Source: Macrosoma leucophasiata (taxonomy: Eukaryota > Arthropoda > Insecta > Lepidoptera > Hedylidae). From it: a stretch of 64,000 nt of DNA. The position numbers and the translations under genes are program-made. Below, in pieces: positions 24,493 to 35,925 of this stretch. The notes below the pieces were generated by a model, which worked only from the letters and a program-made list of their open reading frames with translations, was not told the DNA's origin and made no database searches. The stretch's first letter is position 1. Every line of letters begins with the position of its first letter. The stretch is from assembly GCA_036365455.1 (NCBI GenBank), contig JAWQUS010000027.1:11582501-11646500 (forward strand). The letters run 5' to 3'.

Positions 24493-27400
24493 GTTAGTAG
24501 GATTTCTGACTTTGCAGTTTTTAGAAAAATATCATTTGATATATAATTTCATGAGAACTCATGAGAAGATATATCCCCTATGTCTTAAATATACACTTAA
24601 AGAAGATATTTATAACCGTATTATAATTATTAACTTTGTTTACAGGAATATTTATTAGCCGATCGTAACATGTCAATATTTCCTGTTGCTGTATCGCTGA
24701 TGGCGTCATTCATGTCAGCTATTACTCTATTGGGAGTATCATCAGAAAATTATTACTACGGCATGCAATTCGTTGTAATAAATATAGCATACGGCATTGC
24801 GACACCTATTGCTAGTCGACTGTACTTACCGGTATTCTTTGGGTTGCAAAAAACAAGCACGTATGAATACCTGGAATTACGCTTCGGGCCTCAAATACGA
24901 ATGCTGGCTTCATTGACTTATACCTTGCAAATGATATTGTATAATGGTATCGTTTTGTATGCTCCTGCGATCGTTCTTGAATCAGTGACGGGATTGGATA
25001 GATTAATATCTATATTGGTTGTTGGATTGGCCTGCACGTTTTACTCTACTCTTGGAGGAATGAAAGCCGTTGTGTTTACTGATTTGCTACAGTCCTTATT
25101 GATGTTTGGCGCTGTATTCAGCGTTGTTATATTTGCTTCAGTAGAAATTGGAGGATTTGAAAAAATATTTATAGCTGCGAAGGAAGGCGGGCGGTTAGAT
25201 TTTTCAAAGTAAGTTTTTTATATATTAAACACAGGTGTTTGTTCTCATTTGAATTTAAAATCAAATATAATTTATTTTTTTTCAGTTTGAGCTTGGATCC
25301 AACTGAAAGGCATACATGGTGGTCCTTGAATATAGGTGGTCTTATTACTTACCTGTCGTTGTATGCGGTCAATCATACGCAGGTAATTTTCAACGCTTGT
25401 TACACTTGATTTATGTGGCAGCACTTATACATTTAGTTCGATAATGTAAGTCAAATTTGATTTAAATTCTTTATAAAACGTAACGAAATAACTTTAACAT
25501 TGCTTACACGGCTCCGGGTCAAGTTTGCTGCTGACTCTTTTGTTAATTTTTTGTGATGCTTTGTATTACAATAAATGTGTTGTGTAGTCATTGTGTGATT
25601 GAATGTGTCATAGTGTTCATTTACTGGTGGTAGAGCTCCAGTGACTTGTTATTTGCCGCTAATTCTATCGTATTCCGGTCAGGTGGTCAATGTACGGCTC
25701 TGTAATTTCCGGCACAGAGGCATAACACCTAAGGCCCCGGGAGTGGTAACGCATCTGCATTTTGACCTTGGTCTTTGTGTGAGTGTCTATAGGCTGCAGT
25801 CATCACTTAACATCAATGTGATGCTTGTTTGCGTGTGACGTTGCAGAAGTAACGTTTGTTAAATACAGACTCTTTTGAGACAAGTGCTTGGTTAATAATG
25901 TTATGGCGTGAAACTGTGCAGGTACAACGTCTGCTGACAGTGAGTACGCTGAAACGATCGCAGTATTGCTTGTGGTGGAGTTGGCCCGTCCTTTCGGTGC
26001 TGAGTTTAGTGACCTGCATCAGTGGCCTCAGCATCTACGCTGTTTACAAGGACTGTGATCCGCTCGCCAGTAATTCTATAACTGCTGTGAGTATTGAATT
26101 CTCTCTAGACAACTACTTAACTAAATAAATACACACTGGTGGTAGAGCTCCAGTGACGGAGCTCACGGGCGAAGGCCTACCACCACCGCATTACCTAATA
26201 TACTTGCCGCTAAATGGTAGTGGTCAGCACTATCGTGTTCCGGTCAGGTGGTAATGTATGGCTCTGTTATTTCCGGCACAGAGGCATAACACCTTAAGCC
26301 TCAGGAGTGGTAACGCAACTGCGTTTTGACCTTGGTCTTTGTGTGGGTGTCTATAGGCTGCAGTCATCACTTAACATCAATGTGAACTGCATGCTTGTTT
26401 GCCAATTCCATTACATATAAAAAAATACACGTACCTAATTGGCGAATTCGTCTATTCGCCTTCTTCACCAGATAAATATTTCACATTAATGTTTTGCGAA
26501 ATAATGAAAAACGTGTAACCATTACAGATGGACCAACTAATGCCATATTACGTAGTAAATGCTATGCGAAGAGTCCCTGGTCTGTCGGGTCTCTTCGTGG
26601 CTGGCATATTCAGTGCGTCTCTTTCTACCATATCGGCGGCCTGCAATGCTTTAGCTGCTGTTTGTCTAACTGACTATGTAAGCAGGTCAGTTGCCTCTTG
26701 TCTTATTTCACTTTAGCTAAACTACTCATGATTAAAATTGTAATGCAATTTTAAGCTAGTGCTCAATAATGATTCAGTAATTATACCTACTTATAATATA
26801 AAAACCCGTATTAAGTATCTATATTATCAAAAAGTAGGTACCTACTTACTATAAAATAGTTAATTGTATTCGTAGTTTTTAAGGTAATTGAGCCAAATTG
26901 GTATAATGAGTTGTAAAGTTCGATTTTAACATAAATTTAATATTTCTAGAGTTATTTTGTACGCGTCATATGTCATAGATCGATATAAGATATTTTGCTG
27001 CAAGTTATTTACCTACAAGAACTTACTTACTTAAGTAAAAACAAGATATTTTTTGCTACCTTTTTCGCGTAGGTGTGTTAGCAATGGTTAGCATATTAAA
27101 AGCTATAGATTATAGATACTCGTAGATTCTTTTACAGTTTGTTTTATTTAATTGTCTATGAATTGTTTTACTTTGGTTTTTAATTTAACTTCATTTATTT
27201 CGGACATTTTATAACATTTGATATTAGCTTGTCATTATTTGAAATGAAAATATTCTCAGAGGAAGACTAAAATATCTAATAAGCCAGTTTTTCTCACGGC
27301 ATTGTGCCGAGTCAATCGCAGTATGCTTATTAGTGATGTGCCGGATCGTTAAAAATGTATATCCGCGGCTATGGATCCGGATACGGATATTTGGTGTCGA

Positions 27401-30400
27401 GAACCGCGCATGCGGATCTTGACTTTCTTACTCAATCGATATCTCATACTGTCTATTATCTGTATCTTACTCGGTCAAAATACCTGTTAATTATTTAATT
27501 TGTATTTTTAAATACCTTCTCTGCTATAAAAAATACATCTATGTTTTGATTTATAAGGTAAATCCGCGGACATCCGTGTAAAAATAAAGGTCCGTATCCG
27601 TCACTTGTACGGCGGACCTTTATTTTTACACGGATGTCCGCGGATTCGGATCCGGATACGGATATTCGGCACATCACTAATGCTTATACGCCGTGCTTAT
27701 AGGAATGTAGGTAGGTATTCTATATGCTCCTGCATGTAGACTTAAAGGAAAAACTCAAATATGGACCAACGGTAATCACAAATAATATAATTAAGTAGGT
27801 ACCTATAAATTCATCTTTTTTAATAATATTTTTAAAAAAATTCAATTCTTAGGGTATAGAATTTTATGTGATTGATTCTATCCTCAATTTTTCTACGCAA
27901 GGAAGGTGGCAAACAAGCATGCAGTTTACATTGATGTTAAGCGATGACTGCAACCTATAGACATCCGCCCCAAGACTAGAGAGAAGTCAAGTAGATGCGT
28001 TGCCACCCCTGAGACCTAAGGTGTCTCTGTGATAATTATTTCGGGGCCATACATCTAACCGGAACACGATAGTGCCGAACACTACCATTTAGCTGCAGAT
28101 AGGTTAGATAATGCGGTGGTGCCTACGCCTTCGAGCTCCTACACTTGGAACTTTACCGCCAGTAAATGTCTACAACAAACAAATTAAATATCTATCTCTC
28201 AAACCGGAACGAAAAAAAAGTTAAATTTTCTTACTATCAAAATTGACTGCTTTCCATATAGGAACTAAGTCTAAAAGTTGATACGGTACCTAAAGCATTT
28301 TTAAGGGCCCATCTGCTCTGCCGATATTGGCAATCGCCATTTACCTATATTTATAGATGGTGCAGAGTGAATCCAAACTACGTGGCATGGTTGACAAAAT
28401 TGGCAGCCTGTGGTTTTGGCCTCTTATTCCTCGCACTGGCTTTCCTCGCGGAGTACCTAGGAGGGGTGCTGCAGGCGGCTCTCACCATTTTCGGCGCAGT
28501 CGGAGGACCTCTCCTGGGAGTGTTCACTCTTGGCATGTTTACAACTTATGCTAATGAAAGGGTATGTAATATTGCTTTAAGTCCCTCTTCTACCTCTTCT
28601 AACCTTAACGTATCGTGGCTGAGTGTATTAAGGCCAAGGCTAACAGAAAAGGTACCTCAGTCTTTTTTGGTTGGTAAGATTCTCAGTGAAACCCCCGGAG
28701 TTTAGAAATGTACCCAAAAAATAATAAATAAAATAAAGAGAGAGATCACAACAGATTTTTACGTTCCTCGTAACAGGAGACGTAAAAGCTGACGCATCAA
28801 GAATTATGAGTTGACGTTGTCCAGTGTTACGTAGTAGCAGAGAATATGTAATAATACTACGTATAGAATGGACACTTCGACGTCCCGCTTGATTTCCCCG
28901 CATCACCCAACCTCCTACCCTCTTATGGGCGACGGTTGGTATTTCTACGTGCTACGCACACAGGTGCACATGTAAATACACATCACTGATTGATGTCTGC
29001 ATAATAGAGACCAAATTAAGCGTTTGTATGGAATTTTGGCGGAGTGTCCGCGGTGTGGTATTATTACATATTCTCTGCCAGTGTCCAAAGATTTAAATAT
29101 AATTTTTATAAATGTAAATGTTACTCACAATATGTAGCTCTAGTGACCATGTTGGTACGTACGGGTGATATCAAATCAGCAAAAGACGACCATCATGATC
29201 GCATTTAATTTTGTAGCAACTGTATTTATGGTCTATGCCCGTTGTCTCAGTTAGATCCCCAACGTAGTAAGCATGCTGGCAATCTATACATTTCAGTGAA
29301 GATGATCAAGTTTTAAATACTGATGAAGATAATTTCTTTCCAGGGTGCATCTGTGGCACTACTGACGGGTATGGTGTTGACGTTATGGACTAGTTTCGGA
29401 CAACCCCGCCCCACGCCAGTCAAATTGCCTGTCAGTGTGGAAGGGTGTCCATTCAACGTCACCCTTCCTACGCCGACCATACCGGATCCTTCAGAATACT
29501 TCTACTTGTACAGGATTTCTTATATGTGGACCAGCACGGTGAGTAGCTACCGTTTAAACCTACTGTTAAAAATTCTGTTAATGTTTAATCAATCTAACTA
29601 ATGATATAATGTTAACTGTGGAATGCTCATGGGTCTACTCAGTTTAAGTCAATGTCCTATTAACTATTCTTGTAGTCATAATTATCGGTTTGATACTTTA
29701 ACCAGGTCACTGATTCAGTGCTTATCGCACACGAGTTTCTTTCATCGTATTCTTTGCAGAGTCTACTAGAGATGAAGACTTCTGACCTCCATAGATAGTA
29801 TAATCAGGAGCGTCATGGTTAGGGTGGGTCAGTTATCTTTCCGACGTCAGTAGGTAATAAACAGTGTTCACATTGTTCGTTGATGACATGATTTATTTCT
29901 ACTAGCTTATAAACCAAAGTTTCTTTATGACAAGTTCATCATGGAAAAGACAGATTGTGAAGCGCTAGAAAACTCTATTGTTACCAAATATTTGTAACTA
30001 GTTAGCCCGAGATTTTATTTGTTGCAATTCAAGGAAAATGTAATTATCAAAGAATCATGGTGAGCTCCAGGTGTAAATAAATAAATACCAACCAATAGTA
30101 GAACTGTACCTATGCCTGTAGATAGAACCTTAATTTTAAATATTTTCTTCCGGAGGGGTAAAAAAATTTTAAGCATCGGGAAATGTTCTTTAGGTCCTCA
30201 AAATAATATTTCAAAGCTGTTACACTTTGTACCTTTATTTATCTTTTATTTTGTATATGTCTTTCCATTTTTTTACTCCCAGTAGAATCGGCTGTGCGTT
30301 GTTTATCAGTCACGTCACTCGATGAAAGACGTCGAAAAATTTATTTTTACATATACGAGTAGATCTAATATTAAGTACAATTTTAAATAATAAAAATCAT

Positions 30401-33181
30401 GAAGAGAAATGATTACTTCAATTATTTTTATTTTGATAATATGAATATTTTTTTTTTTTTTTTTTTTTTTATGTAATAAAAATGGCAAACAAGCATGCAG
30501 TTCACATTGATGTTAAGTGATGACTGCAGCCTATAGACACCCACACAATGACCAGAGGTCAAAATGCAGATGCGCTGCCACTCCTGAGGCATTAGGTGAT
30601 ATGCCTCTGTGCCTGAAATTACTTAAAATTAATAAAAATTATTAAATTAAAATTATTATTTAAATATATAAATAAAATATTACTCGATAAGTTAGGTACT
30701 ACAAGGTTAGTTTGTCTTCTGTAAATCTTATCTGCACTCTAATGAGATACATTACAGCATTAATGAATGTCATATTATTATTTTACGTGTTATCTTTATA
30801 GACACTTTAGTATGATGAACCGAGGCTCATGGGTTGGATCCGCGTACTAAGATAAATATTTGTATGGCCTACAGATATTTCAGGTCTGGGTGTTTGTGTA
30901 TGTGTTGTGTGTGTACAACGGTACCCACGACACATGTTTATACTATGTAGTGTGTACCTATGTAAGCTTTTTTTTATCTTAGAAGAGTTTTATTTTGGTA
31001 TCAGATCGGTTTCCTGTGGGTTATGATAGTGGGTTCGGCGATGTCGCTCGCGTGGCGGCAGCCGCAGCCGTGGGAGCGAGCGGGACGCACGCACCCCGAC
31101 CCAGCGCTCTTCACGCCACCCTTGGCCAACAGGTTAAGGCTCAAACATGAAAAACCTGGTGTTCAGGTATATTCTTTATTTATGTTTTGAATGAATACGC
31201 ACTAGCATGTGTTTTTGCTAACAACATGTGTGGTTTGACCGCTTCAATAAAAGATTTGGTATATGTACTGTGTACGAATTTAGTATGTACCTTCAAATCC
31301 GTTATACACGTGTTCTCCGAACTAACGAACGACCGTATATAAGAAGTTCGTTCAAATGTCAGATATTGATTAGTATACTTAATTGCAACATATTTTGTAT
31401 AATAAACAGCTTTGTTACTATTAAAAAATATTAACATTTTTTAGGTACCTACAAGGGCGAATCCCTCTTTCATATTAAAAACATGATTTTTATTAACATT
31501 TTAAAAACAGATTTGAAGGCAGATACTAAATTCGTACACGGCACATACCTAATTGAATTCTGTCTATCTTGTACTTACTTATTCAGTGCAACAATCTGAA
31601 CTGATTGAGTGTTCAGCTTTTATAGCACTTATCAAGACTTTAGTTCATTAAGTGATAACTTATACCTACTATTATTATAAGCGTTAGTTGTTTCTATAGG
31701 TACATTGCTCACTCGGATGGGCCAAAAAGAGGATAGACGGGACTAGTTAGAGAGAAAACGAGTAACGGTATTGCATTTCAAGGTTTTATGTGGATAAAAT
31801 ATTTCTTTTTTTGCACTTTTTCTTTAATTTTATAATAATTATGGTGATTTCTGAATATTTATAAAAACTTCTTATTACTTCTTAGCGGGCTATCTTTATT
31901 AAGCACATATTATATTTTTGCCACGGGCTCTAGTTCTAATCATTATCTACTGTAACTTTATTAGATTTATTACTTATTCGATTTTTTTTCACTTTGATTA
32001 TATTGTATAATTATAATGATTTATATAAATAACATCATCATCATTTATAATACGGCTTGTAGTAAGTAGTGGTTCATTACATAGTTTGTTTTTAGATGGG
32101 CACAACAATTATTCACTGAATCGATTTGCTTCTGCTCTATTGGATACATGCCTAGCTGACAAATAATAGTGAAGGTTCGTATTTTTGGGTTGTTTTTTTC
32201 TTATTTGATCTTATTTATATTCAAAACTCTACAGCACTGTACTGTACTACTGCACTACTGTATTATTTAAAACAGCTTAAGATTGAGTCTTTACTAACTT
32301 TAATATACTTTACTTTATTAAATAATTAGATACGTAAGTAGTTCATCAATCAGCACATTCTACATACAGGTCAACACTACTTATATGTCGTATTGATATT
32401 TTATGCCGCATTTTCCATATTTCTTTTTTTCTAGTTTCTAATTGAATATTTTTGCAATACGTACCTACACATGTCTATGCGAATAATGTAGGTATAAAAT
32501 TATGAACTTAGCATGAAACTATATAGGTATTATATATTATAACCCCCTTATTCATAAACGAACATTAGATACGTTTTAGCTATAGAATGCTTTGTCTTTG
32601 TCAGTTGCATTGTCAAATGTGCAGGATAGAAAAAGACAAAGGAGAGATTAGCAACACTTTAGCTAAAATACGTTTATGATTAAGGGGGTAAGTGTATACG
32701 GTTATATATATTACCGTACCGTAAGGCGATAATATTATAACTGGTGGAAGAGCTCCAGTGACGGAGATCTACCACCACCGCATTATCTAATATACCTACT
32801 TGCCGCTAAATAGTAGTGTTCAGCACTATCGTGTTCCGGTCAGGTGGTAATGTACGGCCCTGTAATTTCCGGCACAGGGGCATAACACCTTAGGCCTCAG
32901 GAGTGGTAACGCATCTGCATTCTGACCTTGGTCTTTGTGTGGGTGTCTATAGGCTGTAGTCATCACTTAACATCAATGTGAACTGCATGCCTGTTTGCCA
33001 CTTCCGTTACATAAAAAAAATGTATAAATGTAGGTATATGTAGGTAGGTATATGATAGGTAATATAATTTTAGTTGCTCTCAAGCAAACTTCAAATGTAT
33101 TAAAAATTTTGTAAGTTTTACTTTTTTCAGCACGAACTCCTGAAAAAGGACGAAGATAATCATGAAGAACAACATTATTAA
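24376..33181 (+). CDS. SLC5-family sodium-dependent solute transporter, nine exons
   Basis: A plasma-membrane sodium/solute symporter of the SLC5 group, closest by eye to insect proteins labelled sodium-dependent multivitamin or sodium-coupled monocarboxylate transporter. Exons are 24376-24492, 24646-25208, 25286-25382, 25922-26086, 26528-26685, 28357-28561, 29344-29538, 31005-31166 and 33131-33181. All joints are GT-AG and in phase, giving 570 residues, normal for the family. Family hallmarks include SLMASFMSAITLLG with ENYYYG, YEYLELRFG, TFYSTLGGMKAVVFTD, SGLFVAGIFSASLSTIS and LGGVLQAALTIFGAVGGPL. The substrate cannot be read off the sequence. An acceptor (aatttcag, ending at 24366) just before the start codon suggests an upstream 5' untranslated exon. 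Confidence 0.93.
24646..25208 (+). CDS. SLC5 transporter exon 2 (TM2-TM6)
   Basis: It has 563 nt, entering in phase 0 after tttacag and leaving in phase 2 at AA|gtaagt. It begins EYLLADRNMS, the conserved start of the sodium/solute symporter core, and holds the sodium-site helix and several membrane helices, ending GGRLDFS. This is the largest coding block of the gene. Confidence 0.95.
25286..25382 (+). CDS. SLC5 transporter exon 3
   Basis: It has 97 nt. One base completes an Asn codon from exon 2, followed by 32 codons that include LDPTERHTWWSLNIGG and end AVNHTQ. The acceptor is ttttttttcag and the donor CAG|gtaatt. The DPT-RHTWW-L-IGG motif is typical of the family. Confidence 0.93.
25623..25832 (+). 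repeat. Repeat A copy upstream of SLC5 exon 4
   Basis: ACTGGTGGTAGAGCTCC start with a deletion after CAGTGAC; ends about 90 bp before the exon 4 acceptor. Confidence 0.7.
25922..26086 (+). CDS. SLC5 transporter exon 4
   Basis: It has 55 codons, phase 0, beginning VQRLLTV and containing the helix around SVLSLVTCISGLSIYA, then KDCDPL. Two same-strand repeat A copies flank it closely, one ending about 90 bp upstream and one starting about 50 bp downstream. Confidence 0.93.
26135..26422 (+). repeat. Repeat A, full length with 8-bp target duplication
   Basis: AAATACAC occurs at 26127-26134 and again at 26423-26430, right after the A-rich tail. This is direct evidence of retroposition. It is about 50 bp downstream of SLC5 exon 4. 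Confidence 0.8.
26528..26685 (+). CDS. SLC5 transporter exon 5
   Basis: It has 158 nt beginning MDQLMPYYVV and carrying the very conserved GLSGLFVAGIFSASLSTIS helix, ending DYVS plus a split Arg codon. Two donors are possible: gtaagc at 26678 and gtcagt at 26686. Only the second (phase 2) keeps exon 6 in frame. Confidence 0.92.
27331..27679. mobile_element. hAT-like MITE (349 bp) with 8-bp target duplication
   Basis: The ends TAGTGATGTGCCG and CGGCACATCACTA are inverted. ATGCTTAT flanks it on both sides (27323-27330 and 27680-27687), an 8-bp duplication as made by hAT transposases. The interior has repeated GGATCCGGATACGGATA-like motifs and a perfect inner hairpin at about 27555-27645. It has no coding capacity. 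It lies in the intron between SLC5 exons 5 and 6. Confidence 0.88.
27555..27645. repeat. Inner hairpin of the hAT-like MITE
   Basis: The arm CCGCGGACATCCGTGTAAAA, continuing AATAAAGGTCCG, is mirrored after a spacer of about 20 bases by CGGACCTTTATT and so on. The arms are about 31 bp and essentially perfect. Confidence 0.8.
27893..28163 (-). repeat. Repeat A, diverged reverse copy
   Basis: GGAAGGTGGCAAACAAGCAT to TTTACCGCCAGT, all blocks recognisable, older than most copies. Confidence 0.65.
28357..28561 (+). CDS. SLC5 transporter exon 6
   Basis: It has 205 nt after the acceptor ctatatttatag. The first base completes an Arg codon, then WCRVNPNYVAWL and two helices with AEYLGGVLQAALTIFG and VGGPLLGVFTLGMF follow. 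The donor is AGG|gtatgt, phase 0. Confidence 0.93.
29344..29538 (+). CDS. SLC5 transporter exon 7
   Basis: It has 65 codons, phase 0, acceptor ctttccag and donor ACG|gtgagt. It begins GASVALLTGMVLTLW, a membrane helix, followed by the GQP-P proline motif and an extracellular loop ending YRISYMWTST. Confidence 0.92.
30130..30245 (+). repeat. Short dispersed repeat pair, copy 2
   Basis: Matches 14290-14425 with moderate divergence (TTCCGGAGGGGTAAAA, GCATCGGGAAATGTTCTTTA). It is in the SLC5 intron between exons 7 and 8. Confidence 0.5.
30449..30622 (-). repeat. Repeat A, truncated reverse copy with long T run
   Basis: A run of 22 T (its A tail, reversed), then the tail-side half to GTGCCTGAAATTAC. 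The long tail suggests a younger insertion. Confidence 0.65.
30837..30965 (+). repeat. tRNA-derived SINE (repeat C), 5'-truncated
   Basis: AATATTTGTATGGCCTACAG, then GGTCTGGGTGTTTGTG and CAACGGTACCCACGACACAT; the tRNA-like head is mostly missing. Confidence 0.5.
31005..31166 (+). CDS. SLC5 transporter exon 8 (last helix)
   Basis: It has 54 codons, phase 0, acceptor ttggtatcag and donor CAG|gtatat. It starts IGFLWVMIVGSAMSLAW, the final membrane helix, and turns into a charged cytosolic tail (WERAGRTHPD). It is noticeably GC-rich against AT-rich flanks. Confidence 0.9.
31671..32110 (+). repeat. Interior copy of the 33616 element without its ends
   Basis: Shares about 390 bp with 33677-34080, starting CTATTATTATAAGCG and including GGGCCAAAAAGAGGATAGAC and TTTTGCCACGGGCTCTAG. 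The inverted ends are absent, so it is a decayed or different-structure copy. Confidence 0.7.
32543..32688 (+). mobile_element. 146-bp MITE, copy 2
   Basis: Same family and orientation as the 8945 copy, flanked by TAA on both sides. It lies in the last intron of the SLC5 gene. Confidence 0.85.
32740..33020 (+). repeat. Repeat A, full-length copy
   Basis: ACTGGTGGAAGAGCTCC start to TTACATAAAAAAAA end; sits between the 146-bp MITE and SLC5 exon 9. Confidence 0.75.
33131..33181 (+). CDS. SLC5 transporter exon 9 (C-terminal tail)
   Basis: The acceptor acttttttcag is followed by 16 codons (HELLKKDEDNHEEQHY) and TAA. It is a short acidic cytosolic tail in phase with exon 8. A nearly full repeat A copy lies about 110 bp upstream, in the last intron. 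Confidence 0.8.
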   Translation, partial: HELLKKDEDNHEEQHY

Positions 33182-33615
33182 ATTATTTTTTATACGTATT
33201 GTACTTATTTACTAGGTACGTAGTAAAAATATGACGAACTTTAACAAAGAAAAATCCACAAAGTGGCACAATTTATGCAATATTTCTGTAATTTTAAAGT
33301 AGATATTTTGTGTTCCATTTCAGTTTTACAGGCACTATCGGAGGGTACTCCGAATAGTAGGTATTATAGTAGGTATACAATAATACGGAATATATCCATA
33401 TTCAATTTAAATTCTTGTCGTATTATTATGTCCACTCTGTATTTTTATTTATCAGAAAAAATAGGTATTACGATGTCCAAATTTTGTATGTTGTTTGGAA
33501 CTATTTTAAATAACTACGTATTTCTTATTAAAATAAGTTTTCTTTCTCGTATCTTTTTCCGTAAAGTTAACATTGTTAACGCAAATTAATTCAAACAGGT
33601 TAACACTTACCTAGC

Positions 33616-34150
33616 CTGGGTTGCACCAAGATATTTGTTAAAGTTAGAGTTATTGTAATATTTCACATCCTTTTCTAACTATTATTATAAGCGTCAGTTG
33701 TTTCTATAGATACATTGCTCACTCGAATGGGCCAAAAAAAAGGATAGACGAGACTAGTAAGAGAGAAAACGAGTAACGGTATTGCATTTCAAGGCTTTAT
33801 GTGGATAACTGCATTATTTTTTTGCACTTTATCTTTAATATTATAATAGTTATTGTGATTTCTGAATATTAATTTAAACTTGTTATTACTTCTTAGCCGG
33901 CTATCTTCATTACGCACATACCTATTATATTTTTGCCGCGGGCTCTAGATCTAATCATTATCTACTGTAACTTTATTTAATAATAGATTTTCACTTTGAT
34001 TATATTGTATATTTATAATTATTTACATATAAATTACATCATCATCATTTAGATATTTCTAGATGGACACAACAACATCTGTTGCACTTAGAAAAGGATG
34101 TGTAATGTTACAATAACTTTAACTTTAACAAATATCTTGGTGCAACCCAG
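33616..34150. mobile_element. 535-bp DNA element with roughly 63-bp terminal inverted repeats
   Basis: The first 31 bp, starting CTGGGTTGCACCAAGATAT, are perfectly inverted at the right end, and similarity continues through about 63 bp to TCCTTTTCTAA. The interior matches 31671-32110, which lacks these ends. No coding sequence is seen. It lies between the SLC5 and Cep290 genes. Confidence 0.8.
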
Positions 34151-35748
34151 CCTTAAAGTTGTGACAAGGATGTGACAATAAATATATCAGTAGATAGATA
34201 CTTTTACATACCTAATTTTTATTAATTGTTTAAATGTGCTATGATTTTCAATACAATTATAAAAGTACTGTTAAGTATAACGTAGGTATTCTATATTGAT
34301 ACACATGTTATATAATAATTCTGGTTTGTGTTATTTGTTAAAATTGTTTCAAGCATTTACGTAGGTTGTTTGTTTTACGTTAGATAGAAAATCAATATAG
34401 CTAGCATATATCATAAATACATAGGCATCTAATTATATACAAACTATTACAAACTACAACTATTTTGATGGATTTACTTTTATATGCCTATTTATTTAGG
34501 TATTATTGTGATGTATGAAAAATCGGAGTTACTTATTTTTTTTTAATTTAAATTTTTTGATTTGATTTTTTGATTTTGACTACTAACTACTAATAAGTGA
34601 TTAAAAAGCATGCACTTGCTTGTCTCGCATGTTACGCGTTCTAAAATAGGTAGGTACCTACTTAATTTAATAGTGTCTGTGTGCTCTTCACTAACTGGTT
34701 CAATGTTAATTTTTTTTGGCTACGTGTTCTATTGATGAGACTCAGTAACCCTGAGAAATTACATCGTATTTTATTAGGGAACCTTGTGAATGTGTAAATT
34801 ATGACCATCTTACTGATTGGGTTCAAAAATGTATTTTAAATGATAAACCACAATGTCATAATGTTTTTTTAAATTTATTTTGCACTGTAGGCACGTAAGT
34901 AAATATTGTTTTAAATGATAGGTATTATGACGTTGTGACAGTGAATGGGTTGCAATATACATTGCATAGGTAAAATAGGTATACCTAAGGCAGCTTGTCA
35001 GACATTACTTATTACATTACTTAATAATATGATTTAATAATATATTACGAGGCTTGTGCCATCTTCAAAGCCAGGAGAATAGGTAATCTTTAAAAGTCAC
35101 GAGCAATGCCTTGCGGTACTTGTACCACAGTAAAGACAGAGTCAAAGATAAGATTAAACTGCTTTGAAGATGCGTCTACAGTATGACATATTTTTGTTGT
35201 TTCTTTTCCTTTTTTTTTCTACTTATATTAATATTATAGTAATTGAAATGAATGTCTAAAATAGATTTAATGTAGGTAAACATTACTTCTGAAAAACTGG
35301 ATTAAGATAACTGCCTAATGGATGGTATAAATAATTGTAAGTAAAGTAAGTAAGTATGTATTGTGTTCGGCTATTAGGTACTATAATGGAAAGGCTTATC
35401 GTATTTGTCCAAATTAGCTGTGATAGCAAAAGCACGATCTTCCACTATTAGTAAATACTTATTTAAAGTAAACTAAGACAAGCCTAGCAAGCAATCTGCT
35501 ACTTTCTTCATGAAGCGGCGCGCCGCAATCACGATAAGTAGGTATCTATAGACCGACCGTTTAACTCGCGTATCGCCTGCGCGGTACTAGGTGAGCGGGG
35601 CCGGGTAACGCTACACACGGACTCAATAATCCAAATACTTATCTCGAGATATATTTGTTTTCGATTGTTGGAAAAGTAAAAAATATTATTATATACAAAC
35701 TTGTCTGTATTTTTTAAGTAAAAAATCAAGTTATAATTTTTCAAATAT
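34151..35748. other. Intergenic between convergent genes
   Basis: AT-rich with several TAGGTACCTA-type runs; no coding signal. An ATTAAA on the minus strand at its right edge (35749-35754) may end the Cep290 transcript. Confidence 0.4.
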
Positions 35749-35850
35749 TTTAATAAAAGCTTCTAAGGTACGAAATAATAAAATAACAATAACTCCTTTC
35801 ACGAATTGTAACCACTAATAAAAATTATATAGGAATAGGACTATTCATCA

Positions 35851-35925
35851 CTAATATAGGTACATATCGCTTGAATCGTCTTCACTGTCTGAGCAGCTTG
35901 AGGAGTCAGAATTTTGCCGGTCGGC
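35851..35925 (-). CDS. Cep290: Cep290 probable terminal exon (acidic tail)
   Basis: An acceptor (ttaactatag) is followed by 24 codons starting ADRQNSDSSSCSDSEDD and ending MYLY, then TAG. Phase 0 matches the donor at 39718. An acidic serine-rich tail ending in tyrosine resembles the end of vertebrate CEP290. An ATTAAA polyadenylation-like signal lies about 100 nt past the stop (35749-35754, minus). I found no exon for the conserved last coiled coil between 36000 and 39700, so an exon may be missed or lost. Confidence 0.5.
   Translation of the reverse strand, partial: ADRQNSDSSSCSDSEDDSSDMYLY

Noticed and set aside
26678..26679. GT donor at TAT|gtaagc for SLC5 exon 5
   Set aside because: It is phase 0 and would throw exon 6 out of frame; the donor at 26686 keeps the family sequence.
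31180..31434. Overlapping frames on both strands in the last SLC5 intron
   Set aside because: No splice context or known motif, and the real exons around them join in phase without them.
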